Below, piece after piece: positions 36,136 through 48,409 of a stretch of 64,000 nt of DNA (the first letter of the stretch is position 1; every line of letters begins with the position of its first letter). The DNA comes from Astragalus membranaceus (lineage: Eukaryota; Streptophyta; Magnoliopsida; Fabales; Fabaceae), in NCBI GenBank assembly GCA_039519185.1, contig CM076847.1, positions 49,483,708-49,547,707 of the forward strand, written 5' to 3'. Below the pieces are notes generated by a model. It was not told the origin of the DNA, searched no databases, and saw only the letters and a list, made by a program, of their open reading frames with translations. The position numbers and the translations under genes are program-made.

Positions 36136-39100
36136 TGTAACGCCCCAATTTTCGTATTAGTATTTCTTTTTTTGGTTTATGAGTGAATATAATAATAACA
36201 ATGATTTTTGTGATATATTGTGCTTCTTTTGCATTAGTAATTATATAATTTAGTAATGTGTGTTGTTTTAAGTGATTTTATATGTTTATGCGTATTTGAA
36301 TTATTAAGGTAAGTTGAGATGATATTAAAGTATAATTTTGTACAATATCAAAGATATATTAGTGTTTTATTTAATTATTTTATTCATAAAATATTATTAT
36401 TTAAGATGTTACTTATTTTAGAAATTATTTTGGGCTAGGGAGGTGTTAAAATAATAGTTGTGGTGAAATTGGGCTCTAGGAATGATTTAAAATGGATTTT
36501 TACGCATACAGCCCCGTTTGGTTTGCTAAGCGCACCCCCCCAGTTCAGCTCACTTAAGCCCATGTGTATTGGCAAGCCCAGGACCCGACCCGCATGGCTT
36601 CTTCTTCCTCGCGAAAGAGCTGCCGCAGAAGAACCTAGTGCAGCTCCTTCCTCTCACGCGTTCTTCCTCCTCAAGCCACGGCTAGACCCGAAATTCCACC
36701 TTCTCACTCGAAATAACCTTCTGAGTTCGATTCTGTCATCGATTTAACTGTTTGAAGTCTCTAACTCATGTTTCTGTCACCACCATTTTCGTGAGAACCT
36801 CCATGGCCGCTGCTGTTCCTTTCTGTCGCGAGTGGCACCCCAAACACGTCGTGTTCTCCTTGCACCACGATGCCACGACCACCTTTGTCCACTCCTCATT
36901 CACGATGAAAGCCCTCATATTTTGTTCAGATTTGGTCCTTCGCTTGGTTTGGTTCGTCTTTTGGAACTCTTTCGGATAGGTACTTCGAAAAACACATTTA
37001 ATCCTTGATCCATTATTTATACTTAATATTTTTAGTGTATGACCTTGGATTGTCGCTGATTGTTGTTTTACATAATCGTACGCATTCGACTCCATTGTTG
37101 TCTCGCTAGTATTAAGTCGCGCTCGGGAGCTTGGATTGTTGGTGACTTTTAGTGAATTGCTAGGAGCTCTTGTTGCTATGGTTCCGTTGGTGATTCCGTA
37201 GAGAGAACTCCGTCTTCGGTTTAATCAAGGTTAGGGGAGTCTCACTCTATAATAGAGAGTATAATAGGTTGTATGTAGACCATAGGATCCCACTTGATAT
37301 TATTTGTTAATTGTTTAGATTGGTTGAAATTGATGATTGGTATGATTAATTCGATTCCCTATGCTAAGGTTAAGATTTCATGTTTTGATTTATGCCTTGT
37401 TGTGTTCTTAATGTATAAATGTGAGATTGAATGTTGTTGGTATGAGCATAATATGTTTTGTGATTGTTGTGGTGATTTGATTTGGAAAATAAATTGAGAA
37501 TTTGATGTTTGGATTGTGTTGGGGCGCCTGGGCGCCAAGTTGCTGGGGGGAAATGGCGCACTGGGCGCTGTTCTGGTTGCTGGGTGCGTGTGTGGTCTGT
37601 GCAGGGCGCCCAGGTCTGGGGTGGCGCCAAGGTGCTGCCTATGTCTAGACAAGGCGCACAAATGGTGTTTTGGGTAAAACTCAGTTTTCTGAACATATTT
37701 TCCCGAGCCAAATTTTGTATTCACCTGACCAAATTGTATTTTAAGCACTTGGGCTAAAGAATTTCCAGGTTTGCATGTGTTGTTTTGAAATGGTCCTATT
37801 GGGCATCGTTTTAGCTTGTGTAAAGAGGGCCTTGTGTGCAAATCAATTTCTAAGCATATTTTCCCGAGCCAAATTTCGTATTCACGTGACCAAATCCCAT
37901 TTTGAACATTTTGGCTAGAGCGGTTTTAATTTTTCAGGTGGCCTACTATGTTTGTGCGCGTGCGTGTTGTGTTGGGCGCCAAGTGTGGCCGCCCAGGGCG
38001 CCAAGTGGTGCGCCCGTGCCTTGTGTTTTGGTTTCGGTCCTAAAAGTGACATGTTGGTCCCTAAGTGCTAGCTTAGTCCTAGAGACGTGATTGAGATGAG
38101 AAAATAAATGAGTTTATTGATGATGAGGCCATGGGGGCTACAACTAAGATTAATAAAGAGGTGATATATGATGTATGGACCGTGTCGTTAGGAATTATGA
38201 TTTGTGAATCTTTGTCATGGAGTCTCATGCATACATAAGGCTGCGGTCTGAGTTTATATTGTGATGGTAAGGCTGCGGTCTGAGTTTATATTGTAAAGGT
38301 AAGGCTGCGGTCTGAGCTTGATATTATGATGATGAGGCTGCGGTCTGGGAAAATGGTACCACATTGTTGCACCCCGAAAAATCCCGGCTTGGGTTTCTCG
38401 ATGTACAACGTGGAAAAATTATGGAGCCGCCACCAATATTTTAATTTTGAGACCAAAACATTGAAAAAAGATCTTTTGGACAAAGCAGATGGTCTTTGAA
38501 AACTAGAGATATAGGTTCGGGGGTCGATTACGTGCGAGGAAGGTGTTAGCACCGCGCACGTCCTTTCTACCGAAAGGGAACCTCTAATTAAATGTGTGGT
38601 TTTAATGTTTGATTTGAAAAATACCTAGATTTGCCTTTTTATTTCTTGTTTGAAGACGAATGAGAAAACTTACTGGAAATTTTATTTTTGGTAAGAAAGG
38701 GGGAAAAAAAGGGTTTTTAGAAAGAAGTGCTTGACGGGACATGGCCCGCTCCTACGTATCTCCCGGTGCGATGGAGAATTCAAAGCTACGTAGTTCTTGG
38801 TTCTTTTTTTTTTGAAAAGTTTTTGTTTTTTATCCTTTTTTAGTGAGTTTTTTGAAATAGGACGAGCATTAGCAAATGATTAAACTAGCAGAGGCTATGA
38901 TGAATCACTGCTAAATGCTCAAAAAGAGTTGTACCGCTAGTCAAACGAACAAAGGTTCTGATGGACTATTGATAACAACTTGTTTTTATTATGTTTTTGA
39001 AAATGATTTTCGAAAGAGATTGATTTGTACGATGATCAAACTAACAAAAGTTATGATGGATCGTCGTTTATTATTTTTAGGAGAAAAGGACATTGTCACT

Positions 39101-39807
39101 AATAGCTAAACGAACAGAGGCTCTGATGAGCTACTAGCAACAATGTGTTTGAAAAATGATTTTTTTGTTTGTTTTATGAAAATGATTGGTTTAGGGGGAT
39201 GAAAAGAATTTTTATTTGTTGCGCTTGACGAGAACGTGGCTCGCTCCTACGTATCCCAAACGGGAATCAAAGCGACGTAGTTCTAATAGATGTTTTTGAA
39301 AGGGTTTGAAAGCGGCAAGCTGAATCACCCGAGACCATCTTCACCACTTAGAACATGATGCACTAGGCATAAGTGGGAATCATATGGTTCGTCATCAGCA
39401 ATGGACGATAACATACAAGAACGAGTAGATGAATGCTATAGCTAAGTTAAATCACATGGATCACAATAATTAAACATTAACAAATGAAAAGACTGAAATA
39501 CCTCTGATGAAGACAGATATTACAGATCTGAAGAACGCAAACCCCGACTAACCCTTGCAAGAGATCAGCTCAGACGGACCAACTGCGCGGATAGAGCGAA
39601 AATGAAGCGGAGAACTGAAAAATGAGATTTGCAAGAGTTGTCTTCCCAGATCTTGTGAAATGTCTCTCAGATCTCGTGAAAATGTCTCTCAGATCTCGTG
39701 AAAAAAAATGTGTGTCAGATCTCGTGAAAAAAATGTGTGTAGCAATTCTTCTCTCTGATTTTGTGTGAAGTGTCTGTGTCTGTGAGAAATGGTGAAGCGT
39801 AGCTTCC

Positions 39808-39815
39808 TATTTATA
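39808..39815 (-). promoter_or_regulatory. TATA box of TE9
   Basis: TATAAATA on the minus strand (CTATAAATAGGAAGC), just downstream, in element orientation, of the AATCGATT array. The palindrome array therefore sits in the upstream promoter part of the LTR. Confidence 0.6.
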
Positions 39816-39847
39816 GAGTTTCAAAAACTCAACAATTAATGCATGAC

Positions 39848-40275
39848 ATAATCGATTATGTCTTTCAATTAAAACATATGCTAATCGATTATGTTGATGA
39901 AGATGGAAACTTTGGTGAGATGATAATCGATTATTGTTGTAAGGCAAAACAGGTGCATAATCGATTATCAACCTTCCTTAAAAGGTGGTAATCGATTATG
40001 TGCTTCAAAAGGGGAAGGGGATAATCGATTATTTGGTTGTTTTCACAGAGCAAATAATCGATTATTTGCTTGAATGAAATAAGAAGGTAATCGATTATTT
40101 GCTTTCCTGAAAATATGGACATCTTAATAATCGATTATGTGCTTCAAAAGGGGAAAGGGATAATCGATTATTTGCTTGTTTTCTTAGAGCAAATAATCGA
40201 TTATTGGCTTGTTTTCTTAGAGAAAATAATCGATTATTGGCTTAAATGAAACAAGAAGGTAATCGATTATTTGCT
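39848..40275. repeat. Array of 13 AATCGATT palindromes in TE9
   Basis: Thirteen copies, mostly in the wider palindrome ATAATCGATTAT, spaced 31-40 bp, with spacers that partly repeat (GTGCTTCAAAAGGGGAA; TTGCTTTCCTGAAAATATGG). Same core as the TE4 array. Confidence 0.9.
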
Positions 40276-41504
40276 TTCCTGAAAATATGGACACCTTCCT
40301 TATTCATCAAGAATATATTATATGCATGATAAAATCAATTTTATACTTTCTAAAAAATTATTTTCATGCATGAGGCTTATTGAAAAATATTTTCATGCAA
40401 AAATTATTTTTATAGACCCCTTTGTGAGAAATGACCAAAATGCCCTTTTTGACCCTAAAAACCCTAATTTCCCAAAAAGTGCATTCTAACCCTAAAAATG
40501 ATTTTAAAAACTTTGGAATGGTATCTAGGACCCAAAATGCAATGCATAAGTTATTTTTTATATTTTTTCTTTTTGTGTGGAAAATTAGGGTTTGGACCTA
40601 AGCCGGACAAAATTGGGGTATGACACACATGCATAACTGTATTGCATACATCCTCATGATAAGCATGTGAGTTGTTGATTGTATGAACTATACTACTGTG
40701 TGACTGTATGAGTGCGATACTATGATGAACTATACTTCTTATTATAGTCTTTATTATATGGTTTGAGACTCACCCTTCTGTTGTTGTTTACCACAGGTAG
40801 TCCTGAGTGAAGGCTTACTCCTTTCACTCCCGGGTCGGTCTGCTCTGATACGTGACACCTAGGGGGTGGGCTTAGGATTCTAGTGTTATTCATTTGCTGT
40901 TGGATTTTTATATGCATTGATTTAATGATTTTTGATGAGGCTGTTGTTCGGCACTTTCGAGATTATGTTATTTTCCACTGCGAGACATCTAAATTATAAT
41001 GTGTGGTTTTTATTGATGAAGTCATGAGTACCCTATCCCATTTAATGGTGTTGCGTACTATAAAGGTGTAATGAAGGCTTATACTGATTTGATCGTTGTT
41101 AGATTAAAGTTATGTGTAGCATTCCATTGAAATGAAATTTTGAAACTCTGATCTCTATGATAAATAGCCGGGTAGAATGGGGTGTTACAGTAAGGGTGAG
41201 ATTTCTCTTTCACTATAATGGTGGGTATGATGGGTATTAGCGTAGGGGCTTAGACCTATGATGCCTAGTATTTGATTTAATGTTGATTAGATGATAGAGA
41301 TAACATGAATGTGCTAATTGGAGAAAAAAATGCCTTGTGATTGAAAATCCACGATTTGCATGCCAAGTGCTTGAATATTTGTTGATGGTGTCTTCAATTG
41401 ATGTTAATTGGGTGGACTATGATAATTGATGTTCATGTTGGTGATTTAACCTTGGTGATTGGAATTGGTGTTTTAATTTGATGATGAAACAAGAACTTGT
41501 GAAA

Positions 41505-42210
41505 CCTAGGCGCCTTGGGCTCCATGTCTAAGTGTGCTGATTTTGGCGCCCTGTGCATGGGAGCCGTGGCCAAGGATCTTGCGTTTTTGGTGTCTTGGCG
41601 TGGTGCTGTTTTTGGCGCCCTGTGCATGGGCGCCGTGGCCAATTGTGTTGCGTTGGATGTCTTGTGCATGTTCTGTTTTAGGCACCTAGTGCATGGGCGC
41701 CGTGTTTAAGTGTGTTGCGTGTGGTGTTGGTGTCACAGGAAATGGCGCCCTATGCCTGGGCGCCGTGCCTGTCTGTGTTGGCCTGGCGCTCTGTTGCTGT
41801 TTTTGGCGCCCAGTGCCTGGGCGCCGTGTCTGGGTGTGTCTCGCGTGCCAAGGTGCTGTGTGCGTGTGTTGCTGGCTTGGCGCCCTGGGTGTGGGCACCG
41901 TGTGCCAGGGTGTGTGGGTGTGTGGCTTTGCGTGGGTGTGTGTGTTGTGGTGTTTTGGCGCAGGGGCGCCTAGGCGCCCTGTGCCTGGGCGCCAAAATCC
42001 TGTTGTTGGCGCAGAGGGGCGCCAACGGCGCCAATGTTGCTGCCCGCGCCAGTTTCTGCATTGTGTTGCTTGTGGGCGCCAAATCTTGTGTCTGGTTGCG
42101 TTTTGGTGCTGCCTGGGCGCCATGGGCGCCAGTTCCTGTTGCTGGCCAGTTTCCAGCGTGTTCCCTGCTGGGCGCCCAGTGCCTGGGCGCCATTTTCAGG
42201 AGGTTGCCCA
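41505..42210. repeat. GGCGCC-rich segment of TE7
   Basis: About 700 bp dominated by GGGCGCC, CATGGGCGCCGTG and GTGCCTGGGCGCC words, the largest such segment here. Long overlapping ORFs on both strands and in most frames are composition artefacts. Confidence 0.9.
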
Positions 42211-43450
42211 AATGTTCCCCGGTTTTTGTTTTTGACATATCTGTCGACTCGGGTGTCCGTTTTAAGTGTTTCGAAGTGCGTTGAGAAGCTTATTCAGTTT
42301 CTTACTGGTATATTCTATTTTAAGGTAAAAATTATTTTTTTTGATGGCTTCTGGGCGCCTCAAGTGGCTGTCCCCGGTGGTCGTTGTTGTTGGCGTTGTA
42401 AAATTATTTCGGTGTCTAAAACCCTTTTTGGTGTCGTGAGCTGGAGTAAAATTTTTTGGTGTAATCGGTAATATTAGTGTCCCGGTGTCAATAATGATGT
42501 GTTGATGTTTTTCACGACAATGCCCCTAGTGGCTATTATTTTGATTGACGATGGTATTGATGATGAATATAAGTTGCGGCCTTATCAGTGACGATGACGC
42601 CATAAAGGCTATTAGTGATGATGATATTAATGACGATGAGTGTTAGTGGCAATGATATGTGTGATGATAACCTGACAGGTGATGTGCCTTTTATTGGCAA
42701 ATTGGTAAGTGATGGATCACTAAGTTGATTGTGATTGTATGTGACTGTCCCTGGTGCATATCAGGGTGCTTCATGCATCTCATGTGCATAAACAAGTGAC
42801 GATGACGCCATAAAGGCTATTTAGTGACGATGATGCCATAAAGGCTATTTAGTGACGATGATGACAGGTACCACATGCATACGCCCGTTGTGATGGGTTG
42901 CATTTCATACATGTTCATGACATTGTGATGACTTGCAGTGATGACTGATTTGATGTTGCGATGTGGTTTATATAGCGTTGTAGCTCTAGCATAATACTTA
43001 TCATATGCACTATTATAATGTTAGCTGAACTCACCCTTTCTGTTTGAATGTTACCCCTATGCGGTAACGTGCAGGTGATCTCGAGTGAAGGCTTAGGTAC
43101 CTTCGCTAGCTGAGTCTGGTCGTCTGCTCTGATACGTAGCACTCAGTGGGGGGGAAGGAACCTTAGTTTTTATGATTATTGAACTGTTGTAGTTGATGTT
43201 TTTATGACTTTCCGCTGCGTAGAGGCTGAGTTTTTATTATGTTGATTGAATTGAGCGTTTTGAGCTCACCCCAGTCGTGATGTGCTATGTATCGCGTTAC
43301 TATTGACGATGAAACTATTTTATGTTGATGCATAATTTTGTGTGGATCTATGTGTGACATCCCATGTGGTGAAATATGATTTTTAAAGAAAAAAAAAAAG
43401 AAACTCTGATTTTTAGTAAATAAATTACCGGGTAGAAAAGGGGTGTTACA

Positions 43451-46400
43451 TACAACACTGGGGGGCACCTAGCAGTGTCATTGTGATATTGCGAGTCTAC
43501 TGTTTGCAACCTCAGTAATTCCAAAAGATTAAGTTTCCATATGCACTACAACCATAGTTGTCAAGTATAAGTAGTTGGCAGAGAAGAAATCGGCAGACAT
43601 AATACATCCTTCAGCTTCCTCTTAAGGTCCTCAACTAAAGGATGCAAGGGGCATTTGATGACACCCGCTTTCACCGAGGGCTACTCGGCTGACGTAGAAT
43701 CGGCTAGCCGAGGGCCGAAGGCTGATTCCTGTCGGGAAAAATAGAAATTTAGCTACTTGGAGTTTAATTAACTATACATGACCACTTTGATATTATGAGT
43801 CTAATGTCTGCAATCCCAATTGTACAACACTAGGGGGCACCTAGCAGTGTCATTGTGATATTGCGAGTCTACTGTCTGCAACCTCAGTAATTCCAAAAGA
43901 TTAAGTTTCCATATGCACTACAACCATAGTTGTCAAGTATATGTAGTTGGCAGAGAAGAAATCGGCTGACATAATACATCCTTCAGCTTCCTCTTAAGGT
44001 CGTCAGCTAAAGGATGCAGGGGGCATTTGTTGACACCCGTTTTCGCTGAGGCCTACTCGGATGACGTAGAATCGGCTAGCCGAGGGCCGAAGGCTGATTC
44101 CCGTCGGCAAGAATAGAAATTTAGCTACTTGGGGTTTAATTGACTATACATGACCACTTTGATATTACGAGTCTAATGTCTGCAATCCAAATTGTACAAC
44201 ACTGGGGGGAACCTAGCAGTGTCATTGTGATATTGCGAGTCTACTGTCTGCAACCTCAGTAATTCCAATAGATTAAGTTTCCATATGCACTACAACCATA
44301 GTTGTCAAGTATAAGGGGTTGGCAGGGAAGAAATCGCCTGACATAATACATCCTTCAACTTCCTCTTAAGGTCCTCAGCTAAAGGATGCATGGGGCATTT
44401 GTTGACACCCGTTTTCGCCGAGGGCTACTCGGTTGACGTAGAATCGGCTAGCCGAGGGCCGAAGGCTGATTCCCGTTGCCAAAAATAGAAATTTAGCTAC
44501 TTGGAGTTTAATTGACAATTCATGACCACTTTGATATTAAGATTCTAATGTCTGCAATCCCAATTGTACAACACTGGGGGGCACCTAGCAGTGTCATTGT
44601 GATATTGCGAGTCTACTGTCTGCAACCTCAGTAATTCCAACAGATTAAGTTTCGATATGCACTACAACCATAGTTGTCAAGTATAAGGAGTTGCAGAGAA
44701 GAAATCGGCTGACATAATACATCATTCAGCTTCCTCTTAAGGTCCTCTGCTAAAGGATACAAGGGGCATTTGATGACACCCGTTTTCGCCGAGGGCTACT
44801 CGGCTGACGTAGAATCGGCTAGTCGAGGGCCGAAGGCTGATTCCCGTCTGCAAAAATAGAAATTTAGCTACTTGGGGTTTGATTGACTATACATGACCAC
44901 TTTGATACTATGAGTCTAATGTCTGCAGTCCCAATTGTACAGCACTGGGGGGCACCTAGCAGTGTCATTGTGATATTGCGAGTCTACTGTCTGTAACTTC
45001 AGTAATTCCAAAAGATTATGTATCCATATGCACTACAACCATAGTTGTCAAGTATAAGGAGTTGTCAGAGAAGAAATCGGCTGACATAATACATCCTTCA
45101 GCTTCCTCTTAAGGTCCTCAGCTAAAGGATGCTTGGGCCATTTGTTGACACCCGTTTTTGCCGAGGGCTACGCGGCTGACGTAGAATCGGCTAGCCGAGG
45201 GCCGAAGGCTGATTCCCATCGGCAAAAATAGAAATTTAGCTACTTGGAGTTTAATTGACTATACATGACCACTTTGATATTATGAGTCTAATGTCTGCAA
45301 TCCCAATTGTACAACACTAGGGGCACCTAGCAGTGTCATTGTGATATTGCTAGTCTACTGTCTGCAACCTCAGTAATTCGAAAAGATTAAGTTTCCATAT
45401 GCACTACAACCATAGTTGTCAAGTATAAGTAGTTGGCAGAGAAGAAATCGGCTGACATAATACATCCTTCAGCTTCCTCTTAAGGTCCTCAGCTATAGGA
45501 TGCATGGGGTATTTGTTGACACCCGTTTTCGCTGAGGGCTACTCGGCTGACGTAGAATCGGCTAGCCGAGGGCCGAAGGCTGATTCTCGTCGGGAAAAAT
45601 AGAAATTTAGCTACTTGGAGGTTAATTAACTATACATGACCACTTTGATATTATGAGTCTAATGTCTGCAATCCCAATTGTACAACACTGGGGGGCACCT
45701 AGAAGTGTCATTGTGATATTGCGAGTATACTGTCTGCAACCTCAGTAATTCCAAAAGAATAAGTTTCCATATGCACTACAACCATAGTTGTCAAGTATAA
45801 GTAGTTGGCAGAGAAGAAATCGGCTGACATAATACATCCTTCAGCTTCCTCTTAAGGTCCTCAGCTAACGGAAGCATGGGGCATTTGTTGACACCCGTTT
45901 TCGCCGAGGGCTACTCGGTTGACGTAGAATCGGCTAGCCGAGGGCCGAAGGCTGATTCCCGTTGCCAAAAATAGAAATTTAGCTACTTGGAGTTTAATTG
46001 ACAATTCATGACCACTTTGATATTAAGATTCTAATGTCTGCAATCCCAATTGTACAACACTGGGGGGCACCTAGCAGTGTCATTGTGATATTGCGAGTCT
46101 ACTGTCTGCAACCTCAGTAATTCCAACAGATTAAGTTTCCATATGCACTACAACCATAGTTGTCAAGTATAAGGAGTTGCAGAGAAGAAATCGGCTGACA
46201 TAATACATCATTCAGCTTCCTCTTAAGGTCCTCTGCTAAAGGATACAAGGGGCATTTGATGACACCCGTTTTCGCCGAGGGCTACTCGGCTGACGTAGAA
46301 TCGGCTAGTCGAGGGCCGAAGGCCGATTCCCGTCTGCAAAAATAGAAATTTAGCTACTTGGGGTTTGATTGACTATACATGACCACTTTGATACTATGAG

Positions 46401-48409
46401 TCTAATGTCTGCAGTCCCAATTGTACAGCACTGGGGGGCACCTAGCAGTGTCATTGTGATATTGCGAGTCTACTGTCTGTAACTTCAGTAATTCCAAAAG
46501 ATTATGTATCCATATGCACTACAACCATAGTTGTCATGTATAAGGAGTTGTCAGAGAAGAAATCGGCTGACATAATACATCCTTCAGCTTCCTCTTAAGG
46601 TCCTCAGCTAAAGGATGCTTGGGCCATTTGTTGACACCCGTTTTTGCCGAGGGCTACGCGGCTGACGTAGAATCGGCTAGCCGAGGGCCGAAGGCTGATT
46701 CCCATCGGCAAAAATAGAAATTTAGCTACTTGGAGTTTAATTGACTATACATGACCACTTTGATATTATGAGTCTAATGTCTGCAATCCCAATTGTACAA
46801 CACTAGGGGCACCTAGCAGTGTCATTGTGATATTGCTAGTCTACTGTCTGCAACCTCAGTAATTCGAAAAGATTAAGTTTCCATATGCACTACAACCATA
46901 GTTGTCAAGTATAAGTAGTTGGCAGAGAAGAAATCGGCTGACATAATACATCCTTCAGCTTCCTCTTAAGGTCCTCAGCTATAGGATGCATGGGGTATTT
47001 GTTGACACCCGTTTTCGCTGAGGGCTACTCGGCTGACGTAGAATCGGCTAGCCGAGGGCCGAAGGCTGATTCTCGTCGGGAAAAATAGAAATTTAGCTAC
47101 TTGGAGGTTAATTAACTATACATGACCACTTTGATATTATGAGTCTAATGTCTGCAATCCCAATTGTACAACACTGGGGGGCACCTAGAAGTGTCATTGT
47201 GATATTGCGAGTATACTGTCTGCAACCTCAGTAATTCCAAAAGAATAAGTTTCCATATGCACTACAACCATAGTTGTCAAGTATAAGTAGTTGGCAGAGA
47301 AGAAATCGGCTGACATAATACATCCTTCAGCTTCCTCTTAAGGTCCTCAGCTAACGGAAGCATGGGGCATTTGTTGACACCCGTTTTCGCCGAGGGCTAC
47401 TCGGTTGACGTAGAATCGGCTAGCCTAGGGCCGACGGCTGATTCCCGTTGCCAAAAATAGAAATTTAGCTACTTGGAGTTTAATTGACAATTCATGACCA
47501 CTTTGATATTATGAGTCTAATGTCTGCAATCCCAATTGAACAACACTGGGGGGCACCTAGCAGTGTCATTGTGATATTGCGAGTCTACTGTCTGCAACCT
47601 CAGTAGTTCCAAAAGATTAAGTTTCCATATGCACTACAACCATAGTTGTCAAGTATAAGTAGTTGGCATAGAAGAAATCGACTGGCATAATACATCCTTC
47701 AGCTTCCTCTTAAGGTCGCCAGCTAAAGGATGCAGGGGGCATTTGTTGACACCCGATTTCGCTGAGGGCTACTCGGCTGACGTCGAATTGGCTAGCCGAG
47801 GGCCGAAGGCTGATTCCCGTCGGCAAAATTAGAAATTTAGCTACTTGGGGTTTAGTTGACTATACATGACCACTTTGATATTATGAGTCTAATGTCTGCA
47901 ATCCAAATTGTACAACACTGGGGGAACCTAGCAGTGTCATTGTGATATTGCGAGTCTACTCTCTGCAAACTCAGTAATTCCAAAAGATTAAATTTCCATA
48001 TGCACTACAACCATAGTTGTCAAGTATAAGTAGTTGGCATAGAAGAAATCGACTGACATAATACATCCTTCAGCTTCCTCTTAAGGTCCTCAGCTAAAGG
48101 ATGCAGGGGGCATTTGATGACACCCGTTTTCGCTGAGGGCTACTCGGTTGACGTAGAATTGGCTAGCCGAGGGCCGAAGGCTGATTCCCGTCGGCAAAAA
48201 TAGAAATTTAGCCACTTGGGGTTTAATTGACTATACATGACCACTTTTATATTATGAGTCTAATGTCTGCAATCCCAATTCTACAACACTGGGGGGCACC
48301 TAGCAGTGTCATTGTGATATTGCGAGTCTACTGTCTGCAACCTCAGTTATTCCAAAAGATTAAGTTTCCATATGCACTACAACCGTAGTTGTCAAGTATA
48401 AGGAGTTGG
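43451..48409. repeat. Satellite block S6, about 13 monomers
   Basis: The longest uninterrupted satellite run, with monomer starts near 43613, 43986, 44357, 44722, 45102, 45474, 45847, 46216, 46597, 46968, 47340, 47703 and 48073. It ends where TE10 begins. It contains a four-monomer higher-order repeat. Confidence 0.95.
44390..47361. repeat. 1486-bp higher-order repeat, two copies
   Basis: Private variants recur exactly 1486 bp apart: CTCTGCTAAAGGATAC at 44745 and 46231, GATGCTTGGGCC at 45128 and 46614, the missing-base form ACTAGGGGCACC, and AACGGAAGCATGG at the end of each copy. I see only three or four differences between copies (for example GGCTGATT/GGCCGATT). Homology to a third, partial copy runs on to about 47500. 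Confidence 0.9.

Larger units (their letters stand above)
38365..40625 (-). mobile_element. TE9: Ogre-like solo LTR, minus strand
   Basis: Plus-strand ends TGTTGCACCCC and GGGTATGACA with TSD CACAT (38360-38364 and 40626-40630); the empty site is visible in the TE8 5' LTR at 32510-32525. On the minus strand it begins TGTCATACCCCAATTTTGTCC and ends GGGTGCAACA, like the TE1 LTR. It also shares two GATACGTAGGAGCGGG-type blocks (38730-38790, 39230-39280, reversed) and the repeated AACCTTTGTT-type motif (38875-39140). 2261 bp with no interior. Since the host LTR is young, this insertion and its collapse to a solo LTR are younger still. Confidence 0.85.
30265..41189 (+). mobile_element. TE8: non-autonomous LTR retrotransposon, complete
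   Basis: Full structure: 5' LTR 30265-33076, primer site 33081-33092, 3.06-kb internal region, PPT 36122-36135, 3' LTR 36136-41189 (with TE9 inside), TSD GTAAG at 30260-30264 and 41190-41194. The internal region lacks gag, reverse transcriptase and integrase; only a broken protease piece near the 3' end is recognisable. By eye the LTRs differ at fewer than 20 sites in ~2.8 kb plus two short deletions, so it is young. Its primer site, leader motif and PPT match the Tekay-like elements TE10 and TE11, the likely source of trans-acting proteins. Confidence 0.85.
36136..41189 (+). mobile_element. TE8 3' LTR, interrupted by TE9
   Basis: Near-identical to 30265-33076. Differences include an 8-bp loss near 37316, a ~15-bp loss in the GGCGCC segment near 37610, and the TE9 insertion. 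The donor-like site is at 37229/37230 and the acceptor-like CCACAG|GTAG at 40791-40800. Confidence 0.85.
29841..43450 (+). mobile_element. TE7: Tekay-type solo LTR holding TE8
   Basis: Ends TGTAACGCCC and GGGTGTTACA, TSD TACAA (29836-29840 and 43451-43455) inside the satellite. Without TE8 and one copy of its TSD it is about 2.67 kb with no internal region, hence a solo LTR. The 417-bp left part ends at the donor-like AAG|GTAAG, whose GTAAG became the TSD of TE8. The right part has a very large GGCGCC segment, a GACGATGATGCC-type minisatellite, the GTTACC/GGTAAC hairpin (43050-43068), the acceptor-like GCAG|GTGA (43071-43078) and GATACGTAG (43131). It is closely related to the TE10 LTR. Confidence 0.85.

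Noticed and set aside
39848..40275. CRISPR-like regular array
   Set aside because: The repeated core is only 8-12 bp, the spacers themselves repeat, and the host is a plant; it is an LTR motif array.
41433..42471. Long overlapping ORFs on both strands (up to 190 codons)
   Set aside because: They lie in the GGCGCC array of an LTR, are open in many frames at once, and have Ala/Arg/Pro/Gly/Cys-rich translations. Composition effect; the same applies to 49083-49657, 52435-52926 and 61281-61850.
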